Assembly (NCBI GenBank): GCA_030267565.1
Contig: BRXU01000010.1
Location: 2,414,501 to 2,478,500, forward strand
Origin: Pleodorina starrii
Lineage: Eukaryota > Chlorophyta > Chlorophyceae > Chlamydomonadales > Volvocaceae
DNA: 64,000 nucleotides
Direction: 5' to 3'
Part shown: positions 40,218 to 50,377 of the stretch, piece after piece
How the letters are laid out: each line of letters starts with the position of its first letter
How positions within the stretch are numbered: position 1 is the first letter of the stretch
Made by a program: the position numbers and the translations under genes
The notes under the pieces: generated by a model
The model's database searches: none
What the model saw: the letters and a program-made list of their open reading frames with translations, nothing else
Told to the model about the DNA's origin: nothing

Positions 40218-42722
40218 ATGTTTGTTGGCCCACGGCCTAGCAGGCTGCCGGTGGCAGCTTTGCACGTCACCCGCCAGGGCCCCACACGCTGTGCAGCCTC
40301 CACCGGTCAGCTCCCCCGGTCCGCTCGGTATGCAGCCTCCCTCACGGCAAGCCTGCCAGCTTCAGTCCGGGCTCGCAAGCAGGCCCCGGGGGGCGCCACC
40401 ACCTCATGGGAGATCGCCCCCGCCCAGCAGCTGCCAGCCTGGCGCGCTGAGGTCCAGCGGGAGCTTCCAGGGACCGCCCTGTCCTCTGAGCTGCACACCG
40501 GCGACCGCCGGGTGGCCCCCAAGCTGATAATAGGAGCCGCCGCCCCCCGGGAGGCGGCCGACGATGCGGTGTGGGAAGCTTGGTGCAATGCAGCCGTCCA
40601 GGCCGCCATGAACGCCAGCCCCGGCACTTTCGTCAGCATCAACCTCCTCGGCCAAGGGCGCCACCGGGGGGTGGTGCTGAACCCAGCACCCGGCCTGCGA
40701 GCAGAGAACGCAGCGGGGGCCTTCCTCCGACGGTCCTCGTTACCAGTCGATTTCCAGGGGACGACCATCGAGGTCGCGGTGCAGCCGTACTCCAACCTGG
40801 CACGACCGCACAGCCACAAGCTCCTCATCAAAGGGCTCCCTGGCACTTATGCCCTCGAAGGGGTCACTGGGGCCTTGCTTAGCTGCGCAGGCCTGGCAGC
40901 TTCCCCCTCCCAAGGGCGGGACCTGGTTGTGGGGGAAGTCCTGGGCGACGGCATGACCCGCTCCGGTACGCCAGGCGCCCTGCCTGATGCATCCCACCTG
41001 GTCGCCTTCGTGGCCGCTCCGCCGTCGGACCCCCACCTCCTCTCCCTCCCTCGGTCGTTCTTGATCGACCAGCTCACTGTCCGCATCTCCGTGTTCGACA
41101 TGAGGGACGCGCCAGTGACCGACTCACCAGCAGCTCCTGCGGCCGACCCACCACCAGCACCTGCTGCAGGGCCCCCACCAGCGGTGCAGGTGGCGCCCGG
41201 CGCACCAGCAGCAGGGGACGGCACTCCCCAAGCCGCCGAGCCTGCACCAACAGCCGCCCCGGCCCTCGGGAGGCCGGCTGCCTTGGGGGCGGTTGCGATG
41301 GCAGCAGGAGACAGCCCGGGCCCCCTGCCAGCACCAGCCCCAGCTCCCCGGCCGCCGGCGGCCCACCCCACTGGCCCACCCACCCCCTCCACGGCGGGAT
41401 CAGGGCCCCCAGTCCCCAGCCCTGCCTCGGCTGCCCTCAGCCCTACCTCCCCTGGGATGGCTGATGGCCAGGCATGGTGGCGCCGACCCCAGCTGGTGGA
41501 GGCCCCGGACAGCCCCAACCGCCTCCCAGCGGTGTTGCGGACCATCCAGGATGCGCAGAACCGGCGTCTGTCCCCATACCCCCGGGCCGGGGTTGGCGCC
41601 AACCCCCAGGGCTGGGGCCCCACCGCCACTCCCATCGGCGGCACCTTCTCCCCCCCTGAGGCTGAGCCGGCCATGATGGCGGCCCCCCCAGGGGCCCGCC
41701 AGGGCAGCCCCAGTGGGGCCCTCCACCAGGAGCAGCCGGGCCCCCCCAGAGCCCCCACCTCTCCCCAGGCCGGCAGCACCGGGCGGTGGTGGCGACAACC
41801 GGACGCCTTCACCCGCCACCACCAGCCCCTCGACCCCACCTCGGCCAGGGGCGGGCCCACGCTGACCCAGCCACCGCTCCAGGCTCCGCCCACAGGCACG
41901 GCTGGCCACCACGGCCCCGGGGGGGCCGGAGGGCCCGAGCCGGCCCCCCAGCTGGCGCCCAGCCCGGGCTGGGCGGCTCACGGCCCGCCACCCCAGCTGG
42001 CCGCCCACCGCCCCACAGCGCAGGCCGCCAGCCCTCCACACCAGCCCCCGCCGGGCCCCAGCACTGCCCCGGGCCTGGGACTGCCGACCGCGGAGCTCGA
42101 CGTGCTGCGGGCCGCTAGCTTGATCACAGCCACGCCCAGCCAGTGGGCCCCCCCCACAGACACCCTTGCGGCTGGGTACCACGACCAGTTCGTGGATTAC
42201 TTCGCGGCATGCCCCCACCCTGCCTGCTCGTCCATCGCCTTCCAGGCGGTTCTGCGCAAGCTCTTCATCCGCCACCACCCCCACCTAGAGTCTCCGGAGC
42301 TCGTCGACCCCCGCCCCGTCGTGGTCGCCTTCTGCCACCGGGCACTGCACCAGCTGGACCTGTCGCCCCCAGCGCCCCTCGGCGCAATGGAACTGGACGC
42401 CCTCCTCCTGCGCGAGAACCACAGCTACGTGTCCCCACGATGCCCACCTGTGCTGCCCGAGGTGATGGCAGCGGCCCAATCAGCCCTGGAGCCCGCCCTC
42501 AAAGCTCAGACCGGCAATCGCAGCTCGGCCGGCGCATTTCTGAAGATCTACCATGACCATCTGAGCTCCCTGGCCCCATTCCTGCCGGGCCTGCACCCCA
42601 CCCCCGGGCACGTGCGTTCCTTCATCATCGCTGCTCTGGGCCAACTGCAGCAGGCCCGAGCTCAACTCGCCCGCCACGACGGCCGCCCCTCCCGACGGGC
42701 GGCGCGTGGTGCGCAGCCATGA
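40218..42722 (+). CDS. LINE ORF1 protein (834 aa)
   Basis: Structural/RNA-binding ORF of the LINE. The start is the first ATG after the in-frame stop at 40041. Residues ~60-300 are a mixed alpha/beta region with HKLLIKGLPGTYALEGVTGA and FLIDQLTVRISV, possibly RRM-like, though I cannot prove it. Residues ~300-640 are a long Pro/Ala/Gly-rich, low-complexity linker. Residues ~650-834 are again globular (YHDQFVDYFAACPHPACSS... to LGQLQQARAQLARHDGR) and rich in leucine/glutamine at the end, which could support oligomerisation. No CCHC zinc knuckle was found. The stop TGA overlaps the ORF2 ATG (ATGA, 42719-42722), suggesting coupled termination-reinitiation. A 3' fragment of the same ORF is present at 54349-54735 on the minus strand. 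Confidence 0.8.
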   Translation: MFVGPRPSRLPVAALHVTRQGPTRCAASTGQLPRSARYAASLTASLPASVRARKQAPGGATTSWEIAPAQQLPAWRAEVQRELPGTALSSELHTGDRRVAPKLIIGAAAPREAADDAVWEAWCNAAVQAAMNASPGTFVSINLLGQGRHRGVVLNPAPGLRAENAAGAFLRRSSLPVDFQGTTIEVAVQPYSNLARPHSHKLLIKGLPGTYALEGVTGALLSCAGLAASPSQGRDLVVGEVLGDGMTRSGTPGALPDASHLVAFVAAPPSDPHLLSLPRSFLIDQLTVRISVFDMRDAPVTDSPAAPAADPPPAPAAGPPPAVQVAPGAPAAGDGTPQAAEPAPTAAPALGRPAALGAVAMAAGDSPGPLPAPAPAPRPPAAHPTGPPTPSTAGSGPPVPSPASAALSPTSPGMADGQAWWRRPQLVEAPDSPNRLPAVLRTIQDAQNRRLSPYPRAGVGANPQGWGPTATPIGGTFSPPEAEPAMMAAPPGARQGSPSGALHQEQPGPPRAPTSPQAGSTGRWWRQPDAFTRHHQPLDPTSARGGPTLTQPPLQAPPTGTAGHHGPGGAGGPEPAPQLAPSPGWAAHGPPPQLAAHRPTAQAASPPHQPPPGPSTAPGLGLPTAELDVLRAASLITATPSQWAPPTDTLAAGYHDQFVDYFAACPHPACSSIAFQAVLRKLFIRHHPHLESPELVDPRPVVVAFCHRALHQLDLSPPAPLGAMELDALLLRENHSYVSPRCPPVLPEVMAAAQSALEPALKAQTGNRSSAGAFLKIYHDHLSSLAPFLPGLHPTPGHVRSFIIAALGQLQQARAQLARHDGRPSRRAARGAQP
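42719..42722 (+). promoter_or_regulatory. ATGA stop-start overlap between LINE ORF1 and ORF2
   Basis: The ORF2 start codon overlaps the ORF1 stop (CCATGAGG). The same overlap is kept in the inverted copy (ATG at 54352-54350, TGA at 54351-54349). Translation of ORF2 by termination-reinitiation is known for some non-LTR elements; here it is inferred. Confidence 0.8.
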
Positions 42723-45700
42723 GGACCGACGGGACCGCGCCCACCTTCACGCTCCTGACCGTAAACGTCAATGGGCTTGGGCGGGCGCGAGCCTCCAGGC
42801 TGCTCTGCTACCAGCAGCAGGTCGCAGGCAACCCGGATGTCACCTTCGTACAGGAGGCGAAACTGGGCAGCAAAGCAGCACTTCAGTCAGTTTTACAACG
42901 AGGCAGTGGCCCGGGGGCCCCCTGGAGGGGCAAATGGGGTTACAGCCCGGGGACGGACCTCAGCTGTGGGGCAGCCATCCTGGCGCGGCCAGGGATCAGC
43001 CTGCCGGGCTGTGTGCAGCACCCGTACACCTCGGACGCAGCCGGCCGTGTCTGCTGCTGGGACTGGGATATCCTCCACCTTCGCCTCCGCCTCCTATGCA
43101 TCTACGCCCCGTCGGTGGCCGCCAGCCGCCCAGAGTTCTTCCAAAGCCTGCAGCCATACCTCGAGACCGACCGCCACATTCTGCTTGGAGGCGACCTTAA
43201 CTGCGTCCTGCATGCGGGTGACGAGGCCCAACCGTCTGCCCATCGGGCCGGCGGGAGGCCTGCACTGCAGGCCCTGGTCAACGGGGCCAATCTGGTCGAC
43301 CCTTGGCTGTCTTCCGGCGTGGGGGGGGGCTTCACTCACCCGGCATCACCCACCAGACCGCCAGTGGCACGCCTGGACCGCTGGCTCATTAGCCAACCTC
43401 TGCAGCAGTACGTGACAGCTGTTCGGGTGGTGCCAGGCGCCCCGGGGGATCATCATGGGGTGCTCTTGGAGCTGGCGCTGCCAGGGCTCCCCACCCTCGG
43501 CCGCAGCAGCTGGGCGTTCCCCACGTACCTGCTGTACCACCCCGGCCTGCTGCCCCGCCTGCAGTCGGCAGTGGAGCTGGCAATCCAGGCCGTCCAGCAG
43601 CACGACGCCGCTGCTGACCCGCGCGAGGTGTGGGAATGTCTGAAAGGTCGCCTGCGCAGTGCAGCCGATCACCTCCACCGACAGCACCTGAAGGACCAGG
43701 TCGCCAGCCTGAGGGCGGCCAAACACGCTGCGTGTGCAGCCCTGGCAGCCATGCAGCATGCTGTGCCCGGGCCCGACGCCGGCGCCCTGGCAGCACAGGC
43801 TTGCAGCCAGCTCACCACGGCAGTCAAACAGGCAGCCATCCGCCGCACAGCAGCGCTGGATGCCGCATACACGCAGCATGGCGACAAGGGCACCGGCTGG
43901 TTCCACCAGCTCGGACGCGAGGTGCGCACCCGGGAGCCAGTCACCCACCTCTCAGTCCCAGGTCAGCCCCTCCCGGTTCCACTCAGTGACCCGGGTGCGG
44001 CCGCCGCGATAACAGCTGCGGCCCACGCCATGTACAGCAGTGACAGCCCCACGGGTCTGTTCCGGGTGGAGCAGGTGGACCTGACAGCCCAAGACCAGCT
44101 CCTGCAGCACCTCCGCCGCCGGCTCCCCCAGCCCCTCCGGGAAGCTGCCGATGCAGCCCCAGCCGCCGGCGAGCTGCAACTGGACGAACTTGCGGCTGCT
44201 CTGTCGTCCTGTCTGAATGGCACCGCCCCTGGCTCGGACGGCCTGCCTTATGAGGTGTACCGGGTGCTGTGGCCGCTGCTGAGCCCGCTGCTGCTCGCCG
44301 CAGCCAACGCAGCCTTCACCCAGGGGTCCGTGGAGTCCGGGGCCGCAGCTGCCGACTCCCTGCCGCTCAGCTGGCGTGAAGGGGTCATCACTCTCATCTA
44401 CAAAGGCAAAGGCCTGCCCCGGCCCAGCCTGAGCAGCTACCGGCCCATCACCCTGCTCCAATGCGACTACAAGCTTGTCTGCAAAGCCGTAAGCAATCGC
44501 CTACAGCCGGCACTGGACTACCTGATAGACCCGCTGCAGACTGCCTTCGTCAGCGGCCGGGACATCCGGGACAACACCCTTTACCACCTGGCCCTGGCGG
44601 AGTGGGTGCGGCACTCGCAGCAACCAGCAGCCCTCATCATCCTCGACATCGAGAAGGCCTACGACCGGGTTCATCGCCCCTGGCTCTTCCGGGTGGCCGA
44701 GGCCATGGGCTTCGGTCAGCACACACAGCGCTGGCTGCGCCTGCTCACGTCAGATGGCTCCTGCCGGGTGGTGGTCAATGGGCACCGGTCAGCACCTTTC
44801 CCGGTCCGCAACGGCCTTCAGCAGGGCAGCACCCTGTCGCCCGTCCTGTGGGTCATGCAGCTGGAACCCCTCACCTCGTACCTGCACCACCTGCGCAGCA
44901 CCAACGCTCTCAGCACCCCCACCCTCCCCAACAACGTGCCAGCCCCCCCTGTCACCCACCACGCGGACGATACGGTGCTCACAGTCAGCAATGTCGACAG
45001 GGATGGGGAGGTCGCTACCGCGGCTGTCCAGCTGTTCTGCAGGGCCAGCAACGCACGGGTCAATACCAGCAAGGGGAAGGGGATGGTGCTGGGCACCCAC
45101 GAGCCGGTGGTGGGGCCCAACGCCGCAACCGGTGCGAGTTTCCCGACTCCCGGTGAGGAACCCCCACGCCACCTGGGAATCCCTCTCACTCTGGACCCGG
45201 CGGAGGCCGCGCGGCTCTGCTACACCAGCAGAATTCAGCGGGTCCAGCGTCTCGGCCATGTGTGGTGGCGACACGGCCTCAGCCTCGTGGGCAGGGTGCA
45301 TGTGGCCAAACAGGTGCTGGGAAACACCCTGGCATACCACCTCTCCATCATCCGCCCCACCCCACCCCAGCTGGCGGCACTCCGCAAGCATATCGACGGC
45401 TTTGTGGCCTGGTCGCTCCTGGAGGAAGACGCGTCCCTGGTGTGCCACGGACGGGCCCTGCTGAAGCCTGGCCCGGAGATCGCCTGCCAGGATCACGACT
45501 GTGGTGGTGTTGGCCATCTCGACCTCGACGCCTTCATGGTCGCCCTGCATGCGAAGCCCCTCGCCCAGCTCGCTCAGCCCGGCCAGCAGCCATGGAAGCA
45601 GATCATGCGGGGTCTGCTCGACGAGTACAAGCCGGATGGGACCACTGGGTGGGGCTGGGTGTATGGCACGGCGGAACCACCCCCCAGCCTGCCTACGTTC

Positions 45701-47551
45701 CTTGCCAGCCTGGTGCAGTCCTACCGCTCCTCACTCCCGACCCGGCTGGCCTACCCAGAGACCACGGACGCCCGTGCCATCCTGCATGAGCCCCTGTTCT
45801 TCAATGCAGCCCTGCGTGACCCCGCCACCGACCAGCCCTTCACCCTGCCGGCTGGGCCCGCCCACCTGGGACCCCGCACCCTGGCCGAGCTCCGTGCAGC
45901 GTCGCCCATGACCCAGCACGAACCCCTCATGCAGGCGGTCCTTGGGGCCATCCCAGCCGACTGGCGGAGACTGCTGCCAGCCGACCCCCTGGACCCCGAA
46001 CTGCCGCCGGCGCCCGACTGGCTCCTGTCGCCCGATGGCAGCCGGGTCAGCAGCCCTACGGGAGTCTTGTGGGCCGTCCTGCCCAACGGCCGCTTGGTGC
46101 CCCCAGACACCGAGCAGGCCGGAGCAGCAGGGGACGCCGACTGGCCTGCAGCCTGCGTGCTGCCGGGCCGCAAGCCGCGCCGACACTGGACCTTGGAGGA
46201 CCATCAGCGATGCAACGAGGCGGCCCCGGCCCAACGTGCCTCCTCATGGCCAGTGGAATACCAGCTGCTGGGGCTTTGGGACTCGGTCCAGTGCTACCCC
46301 CTCAGCCACGGCCACGGCGTGCTGCCCCTCATCCACTACACAGTGAGTGAGGTGCGCCACCGCCTCACCACCCGCGGTCACAGCTGGGGCCGGGACCAAG
46401 ACACGGGGCCCCTCATGCCCGCGGCGTGGCCCGAGCAGCCGCACAGCCAGCTACAGCAACAGGAGGCCCGCTGGCACCAACACTGGCTGGCTCAGCAAGC
46501 GCCCAGCCGCAGCCGGTGGTTTGCCATGAACCCCACACCCAGCCCCGGCTGGATGCGGCCCCGATCCTCCCCCCCATCACTGCCCTCGGCTGCTGCAAGC
46601 CCGGTCAGCCAGCCTGGCAGCCGCCATGTGGCACCGCACCAGCAGGACCCCGGTGCTGCCGCCGGACCGTCGGCACCCGCCGGGCCGGCCCCGGAGGTAG
46701 ACCAGGCAGCGGATGGCCTGGCTGGCATGTCTCCCCTCGACCGCCGGCGGGCCTGGCAGCGGCTGTGGGACTGCCCCGCAAGCAACCGGGCCAAGGCGCT
46801 CGCCTGGCGGCTGCACCATGGACGGCTCCCGTGCGGGGTGTACCTGGCCTCCAAAGGTCAGCCGCAGCGTGCCCACTGCCCTGCTCCTAGCTGCTCGGTG
46901 GACGGCAGCCTGCATGTCGCCAGCCTGACCCACGTCTTCTTGGAGTGCGGGGCTTACACCGCAGCTCGGGCTTGGCTGGCAGAGCTGTGGGCGGCAGTCT
47001 CCGGGGCCGTGGACTTGCCCTTCAGCCAGCCGGCTGTGCTACTGGGGGACTGGCCGGGAGGGTGGCCGGCCTACCCCACCAGCCCTGGGCTGCAGCTGCT
47101 GTGGGCGGCCCTTCGAGCCACTTGGCTGTGGGCGGTCTGGGGCCACTACCACAGGGCGGAGCCTGATGACCATCCGTCGGCCACGGTGGTGGGCTGCGTC
47201 ATTGGGGAGCTGCAGCGTCTCATGAGGGCACATTTCAGCATGGCGGCGCTCTCCGAGGACACTCTGGCGGGGCTGCCCCGGGGCCACATCACAGCGCAGC
47301 TGAAGCCCGGCCGGTTGGATGCCTTCGAAGCCTCCTGGGCGCATGGAGGCGTCCTCTGCTCCGTACAGCGGGTGGCTGGCAGCAGCCCGCGTCTGCAGGT
47401 TCATCTGTCCCGGGTGGCCCCGGTCCCAGCACCACAGGCACCCGCCGGGGGCGCCCAGGCAGCACAGCAGGTCTCCCCGCCCGGGTCAGCCATCAGCGCC
47501 CAGCCCAGCCAGGCAGCAGCTCAGCTGACAGGGCAGCCGGGGCCGTCGTGA
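42719..47551 (+). CDS. LINE ORF2: AP-endonuclease/reverse transcriptase (1610 aa)
   Basis: Makes target-primed cDNA. Endonuclease (residues ~9-255): N18 in NVNGL, E46 in FVQEAKL, Y129, GGDLN with D159 and N161, R218-L-D220 in ARLDRW, and D244-H245 in GDHHG: the full APE-like set. Reverse transcriptase (~490-800): PGSDGLPYEVYR (504-515), YKGKG, RPITLLQCDYKLVCKAVSNR, motif A ILDIEKAYDRV with D643 and D649, NGLQQGSTLSP, catalytic HADD (748-751, His in place of the usual Tyr), SKGKG and HLGIPL. The C-terminus carries a zinc knuckle C1387-x4-C1392-x12-H1405-x4-C1410, then a ~200-residue tail. No internal stop or frameshift seen. The ATG lies in the ATGA overlap with ORF1. All truncated ORF2 pieces in the window align to this protein. 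Confidence 0.93.
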   Translation: MRTDGTAPTFTLLTVNVNGLGRARASRLLCYQQQVAGNPDVTFVQEAKLGSKAALQSVLQRGSGPGAPWRGKWGYSPGTDLSCGAAILARPGISLPGCVQHPYTSDAAGRVCCWDWDILHLRLRLLCIYAPSVAASRPEFFQSLQPYLETDRHILLGGDLNCVLHAGDEAQPSAHRAGGRPALQALVNGANLVDPWLSSGVGGGFTHPASPTRPPVARLDRWLISQPLQQYVTAVRVVPGAPGDHHGVLLELALPGLPTLGRSSWAFPTYLLYHPGLLPRLQSAVELAIQAVQQHDAAADPREVWECLKGRLRSAADHLHRQHLKDQVASLRAAKHAACAALAAMQHAVPGPDAGALAAQACSQLTTAVKQAAIRRTAALDAAYTQHGDKGTGWFHQLGREVRTREPVTHLSVPGQPLPVPLSDPGAAAAITAAAHAMYSSDSPTGLFRVEQVDLTAQDQLLQHLRRRLPQPLREAADAAPAAGELQLDELAAALSSCLNGTAPGSDGLPYEVYRVLWPLLSPLLLAAANAAFTQGSVESGAAAADSLPLSWREGVITLIYKGKGLPRPSLSSYRPITLLQCDYKLVCKAVSNRLQPALDYLIDPLQTAFVSGRDIRDNTLYHLALAEWVRHSQQPAALIILDIEKAYDRVHRPWLFRVAEAMGFGQHTQRWLRLLTSDGSCRVVVNGHRSAPFPVRNGLQQGSTLSPVLWVMQLEPLTSYLHHLRSTNALSTPTLPNNVPAPPVTHHADDTVLTVSNVDRDGEVATAAVQLFCRASNARVNTSKGKGMVLGTHEPVVGPNAATGASFPTPGEEPPRHLGIPLTLDPAEAARLCYTSRIQRVQRLGHVWWRHGLSLVGRVHVAKQVLGNTLAYHLSIIRPTPPQLAALRKHIDGFVAWSLLEEDASLVCHGRALLKPGPEIACQDHDCGGVGHLDLDAFMVALHAKPLAQLAQPGQQPWKQIMRGLLDEYKPDGTTGWGWVYGTAEPPPSLPTFLASLVQSYRSSLPTRLAYPETTDARAILHEPLFFNAALRDPATDQPFTLPAGPAHLGPRTLAELRAASPMTQHEPLMQAVLGAIPADWRRLLPADPLDPELPPAPDWLLSPDGSRVSSPTGVLWAVLPNGRLVPPDTEQAGAAGDADWPAACVLPGRKPRRHWTLEDHQRCNEAAPAQRASSWPVEYQLLGLWDSVQCYPLSHGHGVLPLIHYTVSEVRHRLTTRGHSWGRDQDTGPLMPAAWPEQPHSQLQQQEARWHQHWLAQQAPSRSRWFAMNPTPSPGWMRPRSSPPSLPSAAASPVSQPGSRHVAPHQQDPGAAAGPSAPAGPAPEVDQAADGLAGMSPLDRRRAWQRLWDCPASNRAKALAWRLHHGRLPCGVYLASKGQPQRAHCPAPSCSVDGSLHVASLTHVFLECGAYTAARAWLAELWAAVSGAVDLPFSQPAVLLGDWPGGWPAYPTSPGLQLLWAALRATWLWAVWGHYHRAEPDDHPSATVVGCVIGELQRLMRAHFSMAALSEDTLAGLPRGHITAQLKPGRLDAFEASWAHGGVLCSVQRVAGSSPRLQVHLSRVAPVPAPQAPAGGAQAAQQVSPPGSAISAQPSQAAAQLTGQPGPS

Positions 47552-49092
47552 GCGGGGTGTTGCGAGTCGGGGGTTCTTAGGGTGCGAGGGAGCTCGAGGG
47601 TGGGGAGCGGGCAGTGCGGGTTGCCTAGGGAGGGGGGTGCGGTGCGGGGCTTGCTGTGGGTGGGGCCTGAGGGGGTCTTGGGGGTCGGGGGAGCTTCGGA
47701 GCAGGGTTGGTGTGGTGCAGGCTGCTGCGGGAGGCAGGTGCGGTTCGGGGGCTGCTGTCTTGAGGGGTCGCCCCCTGTGTGGAGTCTGTGGGTGCTTTGT
47801 CGCAGGCGCTCTCGTGCCCTGGTCTCTGACCCGGCGGTGCTGTCCCTGCGGCCTGGAGGGGGTTTTTGGGGGACGGGGGGTCTTGGGAGTGGGGTGCGCG
47901 CGGCGCGGGGGGGACTGGGGAGGGTTTCGGGGGGGACTGGGGAGGGGCGGGGGGGCTTCGGTGCAGGGTTGGTGCGGTGCAGGCTGCTGTGGGAGGCAGG
48001 TGCGGTTCGGGGGTCGCTGTCTGGAGGGAACGCCCCCAGGGTGGGGTCTGCGGGAGTCTTGTCGCCGGCGCGCTTGTGCCCTGGCTTCCAGCCAGGCGGT
48101 GCTGCCCCTGCTGCGCCCGTGGGGGTTCTTGGGAGCCGGGGGGCCGCGGGAGTGCGGTTCCCGCGGTGTGGGGTGTCTTGGGAGGGAGGTGTGTCTTGGG
48201 GCCTGCTGCCTTGCGGGGACGCCCCCAGGGTGGGGTCGGTTGTTGTTTGTCTCTGGTGCGCTTCGTGTGGCGCCGTTCCTGCGGCTTTTGTGGCTCTAGG
48301 AGGCGGTTTAGGTGGTGCGGGGTTCTCTTCGGGCGTGCTGTGGTCCTCCTGTTTCCTCTGGTGCTCCCCGGCGGGAGGGGCTTGTCCGCCCTGGTTCTCT
48401 GTGGCGGTTGCCCGGTTTTGTTTGCCGTTCCTGTTGCTGTCGCCCTGGGTGTAGGGTTCGCCCCTTGGCTGTTGAGGTTGTGCAGGTTGTGGTTGTGTTG
48501 TCGCTGTGGTCGCTGTTGGGGCCTTTGCCCGGCCCTGGGGTTTGTCCTCGGTGACGGGCCCTGTTGTTGGTCAGTGGTGCTGGCCCGGGTGTTGGGCCGT
48601 GGTTTTTGCCCTGGTGTTGGGCCGTGGTGTTGGCTCTGGTTTTTGGGCCCTGGTGTTGGGCCCTGGTGTTGGGCTGTGGGGTTGGCCCTGGTGTTGGGCT
48701 GTGGGGTTGGCCCTGGTGTTGGGCTGTGGGGTTGGCCCTGGTGTTGGGCTGTGGGGTTGGCCCTGGTGTTGGGCCGTGGTGTTGGCCCTGGTGTTGGGCC
48801 CTGGGGTTTGGCCCTGGTGTTGGGCCCTGGTGTTGGTTTCGGTTCCCTCCTCGGTGTCTTGGAGGAAGGGGCGGCCGTGTGTGCCGCCCGTGCAGCAGTG
48901 GCTCCTGGCCTCTTGCTGCCCCCGTCCCTGTCCCTGTCCTGTCTGCGAGTTTAGGCGTTGCTTGGCGTTTTCCCTCTCCTCGGCTCCTTGCAGTGGTTTC
49001 TTGGGCTTCTTGCCAGGTTGTTGTGGCTTGCCGGTCTTGCTCGGCTTGCCCGTTGGGCTTCGCTTTCCCAGTCCTTGTAACGTCCCTCGCAG
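47552..49092 (+). other. LINE 3' UTR with minisatellite and TGTAA signal
   Basis: About 1.54 kb, strongly G/T-rich on the plus strand. A minisatellite of ~15-18 bp units (GTTGGGC(C/T)(C/G)TGG type) covers about 48575-48840 and is longer here than in the copies at ~4690-4865 and ~7450-7620. The last 170 bp (CCCCGTCCCTGTCC to CTCGCAG) are the part seen in most tails. TGTAA at 49076-49080 lies ~12 nt before the poly(A) (49093-49102). Long open frames across this region cross the poly(A) junction and are not genes. Confidence 0.85.
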
Positions 49093-49106
49093 AAAAAAAA
49101 AACGTC

Positions 49107-50377
49107 CGATGGCTCCTGCCGGGTGGTGGTCAATGGGCACCGGTCAGCACCTTTCCCGGTCCGCAACGGCCTTCAGCAGGGCAGCACCCTGTCGCCCGTC
49201 CTGTGGGTCATGCAGCTGGAACCCCTCACCTCGTACCTGCACCACCTGCGCAGCACCAACACTCTCAGCACCCCCACCCTCCCCAGCAACGTGCCAGCCC
49301 CCCCTGTCACCCACCACGCGGACGATACGGTGCTCACAGTCAGCAATGTCGACAGGGATGGGGAGGTCGCTACCGCGGCAGTCCAGCTGTTCTGCAGGGC
49401 CAGCAACGCACGGGTCAATGCCAGCAAGGGGAAGGGGATGGTGCTGGGCACCCACGCGCCGGTGGTGGGGCCCAACGCCGCAACCGGTGCGAGTATCCCG
49501 ACTCCCGGTGAGGAACCCCCACGCCACCTGGGAATCCCTCTCACTCTGGACCCGGAGGAGGCCGCGCGGCTCTGCTACACCAGCAGAATTCAGCGGGTCC
49601 AGCGTCTCGGCCATGTGTGGCGGCGACACGGCCTCAGCCTCGTGGGCAGGGTGCATGTGGCCAAACAGGTGCTGGGAAACACCCTGGCATACCACCTCTC
49701 CATCATCCGCCCCACCCCACCCCAGCTGGCGGCACTCCGCAAGCATATCGACGGCTTTGTGGCCTGGTCGCTCCTGGAGGAAGACGCGTCCCTGGTGTGC
49801 CACGGACGGGCCCTGCTGAAGCCTGGCCCGGAGATCGCCTGCCAGGATCACGACTGTGGTGGTGTTGGCCATCTCGACCTCGACGCCTTCATGGTCGCCC
49901 TGCATGCGAAGCCCCTCGCCCAGCTCGCTCAGCCCGGCCAGCAGCCATGGAAGCAGATCATGCGGGGTCTGCTCGACGAGTACAGGCCGGATGGGACCAC
50001 TGGGTGGGGCTGGGTGTATGGCACGGCGGAACCGCCCCCCAGCCTGCCTACGTTCATTGCCAGCCTGGTGCAGTCCTACCACTCCTCGCTCCCGACCCGG
50101 CTGGCCTACCCAGAGACCACGGACGCGCGTGCCATCCTGCATGCGCCCCTGTTCTTCAATGCAGCCCTGCGTGACCCCGCCACCGACCAGCCCTTCACCC
50201 CGCCGGATGGGACCGCCCACCTGGGACCCCGCACCCTGGCCGAGCTCCGTGCAGCGTCGCCCATGACCCAGCACGAACCCCTCATGCAGGCGGTCCTTGG
50301 GGCCATCCCAGCCGACTGGCGGAGACTGCTGCCAGCCGACCCCCTGGACCCCGAACTGCCGCCGGCGCCCGACTGGC
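49107..50377 (+). pseudogene. Older LINE copy: ORF2 fragment, right part
   Basis: Continues the fragment cut at 39082 (GATGGCTCCTGCCGGG...). It encodes RT motifs NGLQQGSTLSP, HADD, SKGKG and HLGIPL, and the post-RT region down to PAPDWL, equivalent to about 44753-46022. The frame is open to the end, with scattered substitutions relative to the intact ORF2. It stops where a minus-strand LINE begins with a T-run; its own 3' end is missing. Confidence 0.87.

Larger units (their letters stand above)
39083..49101 (+). mobile_element. Full-length ~10 kb LINE (L1/Zepp-like, non-LTR)
   Basis: Inserted in an older LINE copy with ACGTC on both sides (39078-39082; 49102-49106, sharing one A of the tail). 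Order: heptamer repeats, ~1.1 kb 5' UTR with CAG repeats, ORF1 (40218-42722), ORF2 (42719-47551), ~1.5 kb 3' UTR with minisatellite, TGTAA and A10. AP-type endonuclease, RT, a C-terminal zinc knuckle and a poly(A) tail place it with L1-like elements; green-algal Zepp elements are the closest type I can name, from general features only. Both ORFs look intact, so it may be recent and competent. Its 3' end is the source type for all LINE tails in the window. Confidence 0.88.

Noticed and set aside
39793..40527. Alternative LINE ORF1 start in the CAG/Gln-rich upstream frame
   Set aside because: These frames differ from the ORF1 frame and end soon after 40240 or 40527; the ORF1 frame has a stop at 40041 and no ATG before 40218.
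47582..49819. Long frames across the LINE 3' UTR and into the next fragment, and their reverse complements
   Set aside because: Low-complexity Gly/Trp/Cys- or Gln/Pro-rich translations of the G/T-rich UTR; several read through the poly(A) into another insertion.
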